The notes beneath the pieces were generated by a model. It ran no database searches, had not been told where the DNA came from, and worked only from the letters and a program-made list of their open reading frames with translations. Below, in pieces: positions 1 through 8,012 of a stretch of 36,439 bases of DNA. The stretch lies in contig CALDUB010000214.1 of the NCBI GenBank assembly GCA_937923465.1, positions 1 through 36,439 of the forward strand, in the 5' to 3' direction. The number at the start of each line of letters is the position of its first letter. The first letter of the stretch is position 1. Both the position numbers and the translations under genes were made by a program. This DNA is from an uncultured Saprospiraceae bacterium. GTDB lineage: Bacteria; Bacteroidota; Bacteroidia; Chitinophagales; Saprospiraceae.

Positions 1-28
1 AACCTTTTTATTAAATTAAAATATTTTT

Positions 29-463
29 ATGCGCTTTTTACTTCCTATCATTCTATTCTCAATCTTCTCCTGCGAGCCAAGTGCTGTAAAGGATATAAAA
101 GTACCTGATGTTGTCAAAAAAGCATTTGCAAAAAAATACCCGAATGAAAAGAAAGAAAATTGGAATATAGATAGAAATGGAAGTTACGAGGCAAAATTTA
201 AAGAAGGAGGCGAAACTTTTAAAGCGGACTTTACACCAGACGGAATGTGGATTGAAACGGAAACAAGTCTAAAAGAAAAAGATTTGCCCAAAGCCGTAAA
301 AAAAGCTATTGAAGACCAATACAAAGGGATAAAAATAGTAGAAATCGAAAGAACTGACCACCATAAAAAAGGTATTTTTTATGATGTGGAATTTAAGGAA
401 AACGGTAAAAAATTCGATATTGAGTTTAATGCTGAAGGTATAGTAATTGGAAGAGAGGGGTAA
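29..463 (+). CDS. PepSY-like putative lipoprotein
   Basis: This is a small exported protein of 144 residues. The N-terminus is a short hydrophobic segment ending in Cys15 (IFSC), which fits a loose Bacteroidota lipobox, so it is probably an outer-membrane or periplasmic lipoprotein. The rest holds two similar halves, each with a 'P.AVKKAI..QY' type helix followed by a 'Y.v.F.ENGK.fdi.F...G' beta-hairpin (about residues 28-75 and 85-142). This is the pattern of the PepSY-like/DUF2874 family of Bacteroidota secreted proteins. Such proteins are thought to be small periplasmic binding or inhibitory domains, but no exact function is known. The gene is Lys/Glu-rich. Only 28 bases lie upstream, so its promoter cannot be judged. 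It runs in the same direction as the hydrolase gene that follows 57 bases later. Confidence 0.75.
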   Translation: MRFLLPIILFSIFSCEPSAVKDIKVPDVVKKAFAKKYPNEKKENWNIDRNGSYEAKFKEGGETFKADFTPDGMWIETETSLKEKDLPKAVKKAIEDQYKGIKIVEIERTDHHKKGIFYDVEFKENGKKFDIEFNAEGIVIGREG

Positions 464-465
464 AT

Positions 466-486
466 AGACGTTAGACGTTAGCTAGG
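466..486. repeat. Short tandem word repeat (TAGACGT)
   Basis: Directly after the stop codon of the lipoprotein gene the 7-base word TAGACGT is repeated about two and a half times. It belongs to a set of short reiterated words found in several intergenic gaps of this window, each gap using a different word. Confidence 0.6.
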
Positions 487-520
487 GTAAAATAACTATA
501 CAAGAAAATAGCAATAAAAA

Positions 521-1465
521 ATGAGCAGTTCTTTTCGCATTAATGATACAGATATAGCTCTTGGTGAGCACAAGAAAGTCGACATCCAAGTCAGTAGGCT
601 TCCGTCTGGAACTCCTATAAATATTAAAGTATTTGTGTGGCGGAGTAAAAAACCAGGTCCAACGATGCTGGTGTCTGGAGGTGTTCATGGTGATGAAATT
701 AATGGGGTGGAAATCGTACGTCGCTCCATTGCCAATGGGCTTTTTAAGAATTTAAATTGTGGTAGTGTCATTGCAGTACCATTACTGAATGTTTATGGCT
801 TCATCAATTTTTCGCGTGATGTCCCAGATGGTAAGGATGTCAATAGAAGTTTCCCAGGTTTTTCTACAGGCTCTCTAGCTTCGCGTGTAGCCTATGTGAT
901 GTCACAACAAATTCTTCCTTTAATAGATTTTGGTCTTGACTTTCATACTGGTGGTCAGAGTCATTATAACTATCCACAAATTCGTTATTCACAAGGAGAT
1001 GCTGAGGCAACGAAATTAGCAGAACAGTTTGGTGGTTTGTGTTTGATTGAGAAAAAAGCATTTAAGTCCACGATGCGGCATCATGCACTCGAAGCAGGTA
1101 AGCCTATTCTAGTTTATGAAGGGGGCGAAAACTTACGTTTAGACCAATTTTCTATTGAGGAAGGCCTGGCAGGAATGAAGCGCGTTTTAAAAGCAAAAGG
1201 AATGGCTAACTCTTTTGTTCCTGATGCTGAAAACACTTTACGTTTTATTGGGACGAAATGGTTACGTTCGCCACGAGCAGGCATCTTTCGTTGGATTGTA
1301 TCTTCAGGACACAAAGTGGAGAAAGGACAAAAAATAGGTGTTATCAATGACCCGTACGGTCAAGAAGAATCTGAGGTTTTAGCAAATAAAACAGGATTTA
1401 TCATTGGACACAATAATTCGCCCGTAGTGAGCCAAGGAGATGCACTTTTTCATATTGCGTGGTAG
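521..1465 (+). CDS. Succinylglutamate desuccinylase/aspartoacylase family protein
   Basis: Predicted zinc-dependent carboxypeptidase-like (M14 family) amidohydrolase of the AstE/AspA group, 314 residues, no signal peptide, so cytoplasmic. Metal-binding motif GGVHGDEING supplies His56 and Glu59, with the third ligand His142 in GLDFHTGG. Asn108-Arg109 in DVNRSFPG is the usual substrate-carboxylate motif, and Glu200 in LVYEGGE is the likely catalytic base. The C-terminal third (about 255-314, 'AGIFRW..SSGHKVEKGQKIG') is the beta-barrel, lipoyl-like domain common in this family. Members remove acyl groups from acylated amino acids or peptides. In many bacteria a close relative is encoded beside a RimK-type ligase, but no such partner is present here, so the substrate remains unknown. 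ATG start chosen because the N-terminus aligns with family length. Confidence 0.88.
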   Translation: MSSSFRINDTDIALGEHKKVDIQVSRLPSGTPINIKVFVWRSKKPGPTMLVSGGVHGDEINGVEIVRRSIANGLFKNLNCGSVIAVPLLNVYGFINFSRDVPDGKDVNRSFPGFSTGSLASRVAYVMSQQILPLIDFGLDFHTGGQSHYNYPQIRYSQGDAEATKLAEQFGGLCLIEKKAFKSTMRHHALEAGKPILVYEGGENLRLDQFSIEEGLAGMKRVLKAKGMANSFVPDAENTLRFIGTKWLRSPRAGIFRWIVSSGHKVEKGQKIGVINDPYGQEESEVLANKTGFIIGHNNSPVVSQGDALFHIAW

Positions 1466-1545
1466 CTTTCGTAAAAGCATGAGATTAGTCGCCCTATGTA
1501 GTTTTTGAAAACCTTACTTTTGTTTCCTCGTAGAATAACGACATA

Positions 1546-1666
1546 AGACTTGTTTACAAATGACTAACATACATATGAAAATATCTTTGTTCCGCTATTT
1601 TTCTTAAAAAAACTATCGAAAAAATCTAAATTTCATATATGCATTCCTTATTTACAAACAAGTCTA
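1546..1666. repeat. Imperfect ~120-bp palindrome upstream of gatA
   Basis: The 228-base gap between the hydrolase and gatA carries an imperfect long inverted repeat. Left arm begins AGACTTGTTTACAAAT at about 1547. The right arm ends ATTTACAAACAAGTCT at about 1666, which as its reverse complement starts with the same AGACTTGTTT. Further matches (CATATGAAA against TTTCATATATG) extend the stem inward for roughly 40 bases with mismatches. It could be a decayed miniature mobile element or a structured leader/terminator. Confidence 0.55.
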
Positions 1667-1693
1667 TACAATAAAAAATTCTAAGCTGTTCGA

Positions 1694-3115
1694 ATGATAC
1701 CGAAATATACATCTCTTCAAGAAATTCAATCTGCACTAAAATCAAGCTCAATAACTCTTGTCACGTTGACAGAGTACTACCTTTCGCGTATTTCTGAAAG
1801 TAGCAATCTCAATATTTACATCGAAGTTTACGCAGAGGAAGCTTTGCAAAAAGCAGCAGAATTGGACGCAAAATATGCAGCAAACCCTGATACCGTTGGT
1901 CGTTTATTTGGTGCAGTTATCAGTCTAAAAGACGCCTTATGTCACGAAAATCATGGCGTCACAGGCGGCTCTAAAATCTTAACTGGTTTCAAATCTCTCT
2001 TTTCAGGAACAGCAGTACAGCGCTGTATAGATGAAGATGTCATCATCATCGGACGTGTGAATTGTGATGAATTTGCAATGGGCTCAACTACTGAAAATCC
2101 GCATTACGGAGCGACTTTAAATGCAGCAGACACAACACGCGTACCTGGTGGTTCATCTGGAGGTTCGGCAGTAGCAGTGCAGGCAGACACTTGTTTGGTT
2201 TCCTTAGGAACGGACACAGGAGGGTCTGTACGGCAGCCAGCGGCATTTTGTGGTGTCATTGGTATGAAGCCAACTTATGGACGCATTTCTCGCTATGGTT
2301 TGCTTGCTTACGCTTCTTCATTCGACCAATTGGGGACACTTTCACACAGTGTAGAAGATGCGGCTTTATTCTTAGAAGTTATGGCTGGGGCAGATGAATT
2401 TGATGCAACTTGTAGTACACGTCCAGTGCCTGCTTACTCCCAAAATATTTCTTATCCTAAAAAAGCAAAAATTGCTTACTTTGATACAGCGGTCAATCAT
2501 CCAAGTATTGACCCAGCTATTCGCCAAGCAACGTTAGATACTATTGAAAAATATCGGGCAGCAGGACATGTTGTTGAGTCTGTCGATTTTGAGTATTTAG
2601 ATTATATCATTCCTACTTATTACGTATTGACAACGGCAGAAGCTTCGTCTAATCTATCTCGTTATGACGGGGTGCGTTTTGGGCACCGGAGTGCGGAGGC
2701 ACAGACCGTCGAGGATGTTTATTTGAAGTCACGAACAGAAGGTTTTGGACGTGAAGTAAAGAAGCGGATTATGTTAGGGACTTTTGTACTGAGTTCGGGT
2801 TATTACGATGCTTACTACACCAAGGCTCAAAAAATTCGTCGTTTGATACAGCAACGTACTTTCGATATTTTTGCTGATTATGACTTTATTTTAATGCCTG
2901 TCGCCCCTACCCCTGCTTGGAAAATTGGAGAGAAATCAAAAGACCCCGTCGCAATGTATTTGGCGGATATCTTTACGGTACAAGCTAATATGGCAGGGAT
3001 TCCTGCTATTGCTTTTCCTGTTGGAGAAACGGCAGAGGGATTACCGATTGGATTGCAGTTAATGGGAAATAAGTTTTGTGAGGGAGAGTTGATGAATTTT
3101 GTGAAGAGTAACTAA
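1694..3115 (+). CDS. gatA: Asp/Glu-tRNA amidotransferase subunit A
   Basis: Amidase-signature protein of 473 residues. Glutaminase subunit of GatCAB, which converts Glu-tRNA(Gln) and/or Asp-tRNA(Asn) to the amidated form in the cytoplasm. The Ser-cisSer-Lys catalytic triad falls at Lys79 (ISLKD), Ser154 (PGGSSGGS) and Ser178 (DTGGSVRQPA), the same numbers as in Staphylococcus aureus GatA. The sequence VNCDEFAMGSTTENPHYG is diagnostic for GatA rather than a generic amidase. gatB and gatC are not in the window, as is common in Bacteroidota where these genes are dispersed. The C-terminus is slightly short: after GLPIGLQLMGNKF it ends in only about a dozen further residues, lacking most of the usual last helix. 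Both neighbours are on the same strand but 93 or more bases away, so it is probably transcribed alone. Confidence 0.95.
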   Translation: MIPKYTSLQEIQSALKSSSITLVTLTEYYLSRISESSNLNIYIEVYAEEALQKAAELDAKYAANPDTVGRLFGAVISLKDALCHENHGVTGGSKILTGFKSLFSGTAVQRCIDEDVIIIGRVNCDEFAMGSTTENPHYGATLNAADTTRVPGGSSGGSAVAVQADTCLVSLGTDTGGSVRQPAAFCGVIGMKPTYGRISRYGLLAYASSFDQLGTLSHSVEDAALFLEVMAGADEFDATCSTRPVPAYSQNISYPKKAKIAYFDTAVNHPSIDPAIRQATLDTIEKYRAAGHVVESVDFEYLDYIIPTYYVLTTAEASSNLSRYDGVRFGHRSAEAQTVEDVYLKSRTEGFGREVKKRIMLGTFVLSSGYYDAYYTKAQKIRRLIQQRTFDIFADYDFILMPVAPTPAWKIGEKSKDPVAMYLADIFTVQANMAGIPAIAFPVGETAEGLPIGLQLMGNKFCEGELMNFVKSN

Positions 3116-3208
3116 AATCACTATTATCCCGAAAAAGCCCCTGACTTTTAAGATATATTAACTGTTTTACTATCTTTACCACAGAAGAAAAATTCTTCAG
3201 TTAATTAT

Positions 3209-4459
3209 ATGTCAGATTTTACAAACATACGAACAGGACTTTCCGCGGTAGATAACTTGGAACGCCAACTGCACCTCAAGCAGTTGCAAATCAATCGTCT
3301 GCTCAATATTACGCAAGCGATTAACAACAACGTCAATGCTAAGGGTCTGTTCGAGATGTATGAGTCTTTCCTTAGTTGGGAAATGGGTGTCAAAAAAATG
3401 GCGCTATTCTTACGTCAGACAGACGACTCTTGGTGCTGTTCTGCCTCTCTTGGTCTAGAGAATGAACTGTTAAAAACAGATATTCAAGACCGCCTTTCTC
3501 GCATTACAAAATTAGAAAACATTAATGACGCGGACGAAAATCCTTTGATAAAAGAATTTGAAGTAGTCATTCCTGTCGCGCACAAAGACGAACCTTTGGC
3601 TTATGTCTTTCTTGGTGGATTTGGAGAAGATGAGGACTTGTACAACAAGATTCAATTCATCACTGCGATTACAAACATCGTTGCCGTTGCCATTGAAAAC
3701 AAACGTCTTTTCAAAAAACAAATAGAGCAGCAGAGTATTAAGAGAGAGATTGAATTAGCGGGCGAGATGCAACGCACGATGATTCCGACCATATTCCCCA
3801 AAGGAAAAGGCTACGAATTAGCGAGCATCTACCAGCCTAAAATGGGTGTCGGAGGTGATTACTTAGATTATGTAGAAGTAGGCGTAGGACGCTTTACTTT
3901 TTGTATCGGAGACATATCTGGTAAAGGTGTCGCTGCAGCTTTTTTAATGGCTAATTTTCAAGCAACTTTCCAGAGTTTGGTCCGTCAAGGTTCTGATTTA
4001 GATGTATTGGTTAGAGCACTAAATGAAGCCGTATTACGGACTGCGAAAGGAGATAAATTTATTACCTTCTTCGTGGCTGAATATAATCTCATTACTCAAA
4101 AATTACGCTATATAAACGCAGGACACAATCCTCCATTCCTAATCATGAATGGCAAAGTCCAGCAGTTGGATAAAGGTTCTGTATTCTTAGGAACTTTTGA
4201 AGATATGCCTGCCTGTGAAATTGGTGAAGTTCATATCACTAATGAAGCCCTCATTCTTACCTATACTGACGGGCTAACAGACGTTCGTAACGAGGAAGGC
4301 GACTTCTTAGATGAGACTTTTGGGCATCGTTTTATGTTAGATCACTATAAATTGAATGCAGAAGCGTTTAATATTGAGCTAATGGAAGAAATAAATAATT
4401 TTAAAGGAAATACTGGATTTCCTGATGATTTGACAGTTTTAACTTGCAAAATTTATTAA
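3209..4459 (+). CDS. GAF-SpoIIE (PP2C-type) serine phosphatase
   Basis: Predicted cytoplasmic protein phosphatase of 416 residues, resembling RsbU/SpoIIE regulators. An N-terminal helix (about 14-40) leads into a GAF-like sensor domain (about 40-165), then a connecting helix with the 'ELAGEMQRTMIP' signature (about 182-193) that precedes SpoIIE domains. The catalytic domain (about 200-415) has the metal-binding aspartates of GVGGDYLDY (Asp217), CIGDISGKG (Asp235), the AGHNPPFL motif and TYTDGLTD near residue 353. Enzymes of this type dephosphorylate anti-anti-sigma (STAS) proteins in partner-switching pathways. No STAS or RsbW-type gene is present in this window, so its target is unknown. A weak TATCTTTA promoter-like box lies at 3171-3178. 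Confidence 0.9.
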   Translation: MSDFTNIRTGLSAVDNLERQLHLKQLQINRLLNITQAINNNVNAKGLFEMYESFLSWEMGVKKMALFLRQTDDSWCCSASLGLENELLKTDIQDRLSRITKLENINDADENPLIKEFEVVIPVAHKDEPLAYVFLGGFGEDEDLYNKIQFITAITNIVAVAIENKRLFKKQIEQQSIKREIELAGEMQRTMIPTIFPKGKGYELASIYQPKMGVGGDYLDYVEVGVGRFTFCIGDISGKGVAAAFLMANFQATFQSLVRQGSDLDVLVRALNEAVLRTAKGDKFITFFVAEYNLITQKLRYINAGHNPPFLIMNGKVQQLDKGSVFLGTFEDMPACEIGEVHITNEALILTYTDGLTDVRNEEGDFLDETFGHRFMLDHYKLNAEAFNIELMEEINNFKGNTGFPDDLTVLTCKIY

Positions 4460-4557
4460 AAAAAAATATTATTTTCTTTTTAATAAATTTTCTGCATTTT
4501 CCTTTTCTCCTCACATATTTAAAAGAACTCTCGCAATATTAAATTTTGGCTAACTAC

Positions 4558-4589
4558 TTGCTTCTATCCTAATTTTTACCTTACCTTTG
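4558..4589 (+). promoter_or_regulatory. Bacteroidota-type promoter TTG-N21-TACCTTTG
   Basis: TTG at 4558-4560, 21 bases, then TACCTTTG at 4582-4589. This exactly fits the Bacteroidota -33/-7 consensus (TTG, 17-23 bases, TAnnTTTG). A start point near 4596 would give a transcript with a leader of about 295 bases before the small ORF at 4892. Confidence 0.5.
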
Positions 4590-4891
4590 CATTGAGAAGA
4601 GATAATTACCATTACTGTCTTATAAATAAGACCTTTCCTTAATCGTAATATTTACCTACACATTTAAAAACAACAAATAAAAAAAATTACAAATATTGTG
4701 ACAAAAACAACAGTTTTCGTCTAAAATATTGACTGCGTTCTAGTGTAGATAATGTTTTGTATTTTTTGGAATAAAATCTGCTAATATAAAAATAACGGAT
4801 TTATGAACATTTAAGAAACCTAGAACCTATTAATTTCGTAACTAAATATAACCTCTCTTTCACCATAACTTCTACAAAATCAGCCTTACTT

Positions 4892-5026
4892 ATGACTTTT
4901 TTAAACACCCGCATGCAATCAGGAGATGTAAAACTTGCATTTCTAGTTTTCATCATTTGCCTTCTTATCTCTTTTTCAAAGAATGAAGGCGAATTACTTA
5001 CAGCAGCTATTACAGCTATCCCGTAA
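4892..5026 (+). CDS. Candidate 44-residue small membrane peptide
   Basis: The ORF begins ATGACTTTTTTAAAC and encodes 44 residues: a short polar N-terminus (MTFLNTRMQSGDVK), a hydrophobic stretch of about 13 residues (LAFLVFIICLLIS), then 'FSKNEGELLTAAITAIP'. The hydrophobic core could span or associate with the membrane. It is not recognised as any known family. Support is contextual only: it sits between a consensus promoter-like site and a strong terminator, in a gap that otherwise encodes nothing. It may instead be chance coding within a non-coding RNA. Confidence 0.3.
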   Translation: MTFLNTRMQSGDVKLAFLVFIICLLISFSKNEGELLTAAITAIP

Positions 5027-5039
5027 GTATTAGGTTCTC

Positions 5040-5085
5040 AAAATAAAAAGGGTTTCACTGTTAATTTCAGTGAAACCCTTTTTAT
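5040..5085. terminator. Bidirectional rho-independent terminator
   Basis: A perfect stem AAAAAGGGTTTCACTG / CAGTGAAACCCTTTTT with a 7-base loop and A/T tracts on both sides. It sits between the converging small ORF and the Spy-like gene and can serve both. Confidence 0.9.
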
Positions 5086-5088
5086 TTA

Positions 5089-5559
5089 CTAGCTTTTTCC
5101 TCCTTGCCTATTTGGTCTTCCTTGCCCCTCTCCTTCTCGACGACCTCTCATTCTTTTAAGTAATTCCTGTCTAAAGCTTTTCTCTATTCGTGGCAATTTT
5201 GCAATTTTTTTAATAGGAATAACCGTCTTAAATCTCTCAAAATAAGTACGTTTAAGGTCTAACATTTGCTGGTCTTTCACAAAAGATTGTGTCAAAAAAG
5301 CTTCCGCTTCTATATCTGTCATTGCTTCTATATCCTTTTTACGGTCGACAGACTTTTGAATTTTCTTACGTTTTGCTTCATACTCATTAAAAATTGGCCA
5401 AAAAACCTGTGCTTCGTCGACGGTCAGTTCCAATTTTTCCGTGATGTAAGTCGCACGCATAGCCTCTATTCTTGCATTTCTACCTTGCCTATTTTCTTGT
5501 GCATTGATTAATCCAACAAAAAAGAAGAATACAAAAAGTATAGAAAGTAAATTTTTCAT
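5089..5559 (-). CDS. Spy/CpxP-like periplasmic sensor protein
   Basis: Exported protein of 156 residues with an N-terminal signal peptide (about 1-20, cleavage after LINAQ). The mature part is helical and rich in Lys/Arg, with the 'YITEKLELTVDEAQVFWPIFNEYEAKRKKIQ' core seen in the Spy/CpxP-like proteins that Bacteroidota encode beside ECF sigma factors. The last 25 residues (RMRGRREGEGQGRPNRQGG) are a basic, probably disordered tail. It is the last gene of the minus-strand sigma operon, 17 bases after the anti-sigma-like gene. By analogy with CnrX/CpxP it may sense envelope stress or misfolded protein and modulate the anti-sigma factor. That role is inference. Confidence 0.75.
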   Translation of the reverse strand: MKNLLSILFVFFFFVGLINAQENRQGRNARIEAMRATYITEKLELTVDEAQVFWPIFNEYEAKRKKIQKSVDRKKDIEAMTDIEAEAFLTQSFVKDQQMLDLKRTYFERFKTVIPIKKIAKLPRIEKSFRQELLKRMRGRREGEGQGRPNRQGGKS

Positions 5560-5576
5560 CTATAAAATTATTTTTT

Positions 5577-6074
5577 TTAAAATATTTCGTCGCTAAAAAT
5601 ATCCATAGAGCTTTCTTCAAAGAGATAATCGCCCTCTCCTTCTTCCAAATCAATCACATCTAAAATAGAGTCATCAACATCAAGGTCACTAAGAGAATAA
5701 ATATCTAAGGTCTCAACATTATCTGTCAAGTAATTTAAAATCTCTGCATCCGTTAAATCTGCAAATTGTAAAGAGTCCCCTGATGTATCTATTGCCGTCT
5801 GATTGAAATAAATGCCCACAACGATTAACAAGATAACACTAGCTAAGCCTGTAATCACTCTTAACGAAAAGAACCGACTCCAAAAAGAAATCGTTCGTAT
5901 TTCCTTCTTCTGCAATACGGGATTTTGCTCTAACTGAACCTGCTGCATTACACTATTTTCAAGATAATGAAAATAGTTTTCTGGTGTTTCAATTTCTTCT
6001 TTTTTTCCTTTCATTTTAGCTAAGAAAGGGGATATTTCTTCGAGTTCTTTATGTATATTTTTGTCTTTGTCCAT
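5577..6074 (-). CDS. Single-pass anti-sigma-like protein
   Basis: The protein has 165 residues and no conserved enzymatic domain. The N-terminal ~70 residues are cytoplasmic and charged, with the 'ETPENYFHYLENSVMQQV' motif (29-46) typical of anti-sigma-like proteins next to Bacteroidota ECF sigma genes. One membrane segment spans about 72-90 (VITGLASVILLIVVGIYF). The periplasmic tail (91-165) is extremely acidic, about 23 Asp/Glu and no Lys or Arg. Its ATG overlaps the stop codon of the sigma gene by one base (TAATG), indicating translational coupling. Inferred role: membrane anchor that holds the sigma factor inactive and responds to the Spy-like protein encoded next. Confidence 0.7.
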   Translation of the reverse strand: MDKDKNIHKELEEISPFLAKMKGKKEEIETPENYFHYLENSVMQQVQLEQNPVLQKKEIRTISFWSRFFSLRVITGLASVILLIVVGIYFNQTAIDTSGDSLQFADLTDAEILNYLTDNVETLDIYSLSDLDVDDSILDVIDLEEGEGDYLFEESSMDIFSDEIF

Positions 6075-6715
6075 TATTTTTCTGCATTTTCTCGCACGTA
6101 AGCTTCTATTTTTTTCACTGCATGATGATAAGAAGCTTTTAGTGCACCTTGTGAAGTTTCTAATGTTTCGGACATATCAGCATAGCTCATCTCATCATAA
6201 TAGCGTAAATTAAAAACTGCCTTTTGTTTATTCGGCAGAGTCTCTATCGCTTTTTCTAAAATTCTAACAACCTTATCTTCATTAACAAAATGATCTGCCT
6301 CTAGCCTATTATTCCAGTTTGTATCTTCATTATCTAAAGATGCTGTTGAGATTCGATTTCGCTTTTCTAAAAAGGTCAAAGCCTCGTTTGTAGCGATACG
6401 ATAAAGCCAAGTATATAATTTAGAATTTTGCTGAAAACGATTAATGTTGCGATAGACTTTAACAAAGCAATTTTGTAAAACGTCATCTGCATCTTCGTGA
6501 TTGCCAAGCATTCTACGCACATGATAGTATAAACGCTCCCGATATTGTTTAACCAATAGACGAAAACCTTGGTCATAACTACCATGTTCCTTTAATAAAG
6601 CTAATATGTGTGCATCACTTGCGATATTTTCTTCCGTCAAACTTGGTGTTGAGTTAGTTTTTCCAGGATTTTGTACCTCCCTTTTTAATATCGTACCAAT
6701 TGAAACTGAATTCAT
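6074..6715 (-). CDS. ECF-type RNA polymerase sigma factor
   Basis: Cytoplasmic sigma-70 family protein of 213 residues. Region 2 (about 50-120) includes 'HEDADDVLQNCFVKVYRNI' and 'LYTWLYRIATNEALTFLEKR'. Region 4 (about 155-205) includes 'LPNKQKAVFNLRYYDEMSYADMS' and the helix-turn-helix ending 'GALKASYHHAVKKIE'. A 35-residue N-terminal extension precedes region 2, and an internal start is possible. It leads an operon with an anti-sigma-like and a Spy-like gene. It starts only 54 bases after the stop of the OmpA-like gene on the same strand, so read-through from that gene is possible. Confidence 0.9.
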   Translation of the reverse strand: MNSVSIGTILKREVQNPGKTNSTPSLTEENIASDAHILALLKEHGSYDQGFRLLVKQYRERLYYHVRRMLGNHEDADDVLQNCFVKVYRNINRFQQNSKLYTWLYRIATNEALTFLEKRNRISTASLDNEDTNWNNRLEADHFVNEDKVVRILEKAIETLPNKQKAVFNLRYYDEMSYADMSETLETSQGALKASYHHAVKKIEAYVRENAEK

Positions 6716-6769
6716 CCGATTTCGTATTTACTCTTTTGACTAAGCTAAATATGAAAGGTTTAATTCGTC

Positions 6770-7885
6770 TTACTTTTTTACAATTCTAAACTCAACTCTC
6801 CTATTTAAAAATCGACCTTCCTGCGTTTTATTAGTTGCAACGGGTATCTCTTCTCCTTCTCCTTTATAGTTTAATCGTTGAATCTTAATTGAATTTTCTA
6901 TCAGATAAGTTACTACTGATTTTGCTCGTTTTCGAGACAAATACTTGTTGTAATCATCCTCGCCTATACTGTCTGTATGCCCAATGATTTCGATAGTCAT
7001 TGCTGGATTTTGCTCTAGGATTTTCAATAATTTACGCAATTCAACAAAAGAGCGCGGATGTAATTCCCATGAATCAAAGTCAAAATAAATATCTTTTAGT
7101 TGAATAGTTTTGCCTTCTTCTAATTCAACTAAGGAAAGGTCATCTTTTTTGACTGGAGCAGGTAAATAAGGCGGCAATTTCTTCACCTCTATATCGTCAA
7201 TATAATAATAGGCATAAGGAATAGTACCATTTTCAACGGATAAAGACTCTGTATTTTCATCCGCATTAAAATTCCCAATAACTAGATATTCGGCCTCAGT
7301 TTTTGCGGTAAATTGCCCTCCAATCTTCTGCCATCTATTATTTTCAATCTTCAAAAGGTCCTTGACTTCAAATTGCGGTGTTGCTTCAATCAACTCATCT
7401 GTAATTAGATTAATTTTCTCTTCAGAGAAATACATTCCCAAATTATTTGAAGACATCGAGCCCTCAAGATGACTCACATACATCTCTACATAATAAATCT
7501 GCCCTATAATCAAGGGTTCATTTAACTGAATAGAAACATATTCTCGGCAATGTGTACTTTTCCCTTCACAACCATAAGTCGTCATGCCAGTCATAGCCCA
7601 ACCCGAGTGCGGCGGTTGTTTACCGAATCCTTTCTCTGCCCAATAATTAGGTACACGAACCTTTGGTCCAAAAATATCGGGAGAAGCTGAAGTTGGAGAT
7701 TCCCAGTACTTCATAACGCGTGTATAGTGCTCCCCTTTTTTAAACCAACCAATCGGAGTAGCCGAAAAATCCTCAAAACTAGGATTAGCCACTAAGTTTG
7801 TTCCTACTTTTGAAGTCCTCTGACCAAAAGTAGGAACAAAAAAACAAAATGAAAATCCGAGGAGGAAAAGTATTTTTTGCTTCAT
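6770..7885 (-). CDS. OmpA-family outer-membrane protein with N-terminal beta-sandwich
   Basis: Exported protein, 371 residues if the inner Met at 7885 is used (MKQKILFLLG...), which gives a normal signal peptide ending TFGQ. A start at 7912 would add nine residues (MKVVIKTRL). Residues about 25-235 look like a galactose-binding-type jelly roll ('LVANPSFEDFS', 'YYIDDIEVKKL' at its end), often seen in secreted Bacteroidota proteins. The C-terminal ~115 residues are a complete OmpA/MotB peptidoglycan-binding domain: 'IYFDFDSWELHPRSF', 'IIGHTDSIGEDDYNKYLSRKRA', 'NRRVEFRIV', including the Asp and Arg that hold diaminopimelate. It probably tethers a surface binding module to the cell wall, and may be co-transcribed with the sigma operon downstream. 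Confidence 0.85.
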   Translation of the reverse strand: MKQKILFLLGFSFCFFVPTFGQRTSKVGTNLVANPSFEDFSATPIGWFKKGEHYTRVMKYWESPTSASPDIFGPKVRVPNYWAEKGFGKQPPHSGWAMTGMTTYGCEGKSTHCREYVSIQLNEPLIIGQIYYVEMYVSHLEGSMSSNNLGMYFSEEKINLITDELIEATPQFEVKDLLKIENNRWQKIGGQFTAKTEAEYLVIGNFNADENTESLSVENGTIPYAYYYIDDIEVKKLPPYLPAPVKKDDLSLVELEEGKTIQLKDIYFDFDSWELHPRSFVELRKLLKILEQNPAMTIEIIGHTDSIGEDDYNKYLSRKRAKSVVTYLIENSIKIQRLNYKGEGEEIPVATNKTQEGRFLNRRVEFRIVKK

Positions 7886-8012
7886 CAAACGAGTTTTTAT
7901 AACAACTTTCATCTTTAAAACGTCAAAAAAAGGAAAAAGGTGTATGTCTTTTGTGCTCGCTTTAAAGTTCTTAGGCTAATTCTTGTATTTTCGTGGCATC
8001 TGTTTTAGATGT

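Larger units (their letters stand above)
4460..5088. other. 629-base region without conserved genes
   Basis: This is an unusually long gap for the window. It contains a promoter-like TTG-N21-TACCTTTG at 4558-4589, a perfect 7-bp hairpin (GTCTTAT/ATAAGAC) near 4617-4632, a 44-codon ORF at 4892-5026, and a strong terminator at about 5040-5085. No conserved protein, tRNA or rRNA was recognised. The promoter-to-terminator arrangement suggests a short transcript of about 490 bases. Confidence 0.5.
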
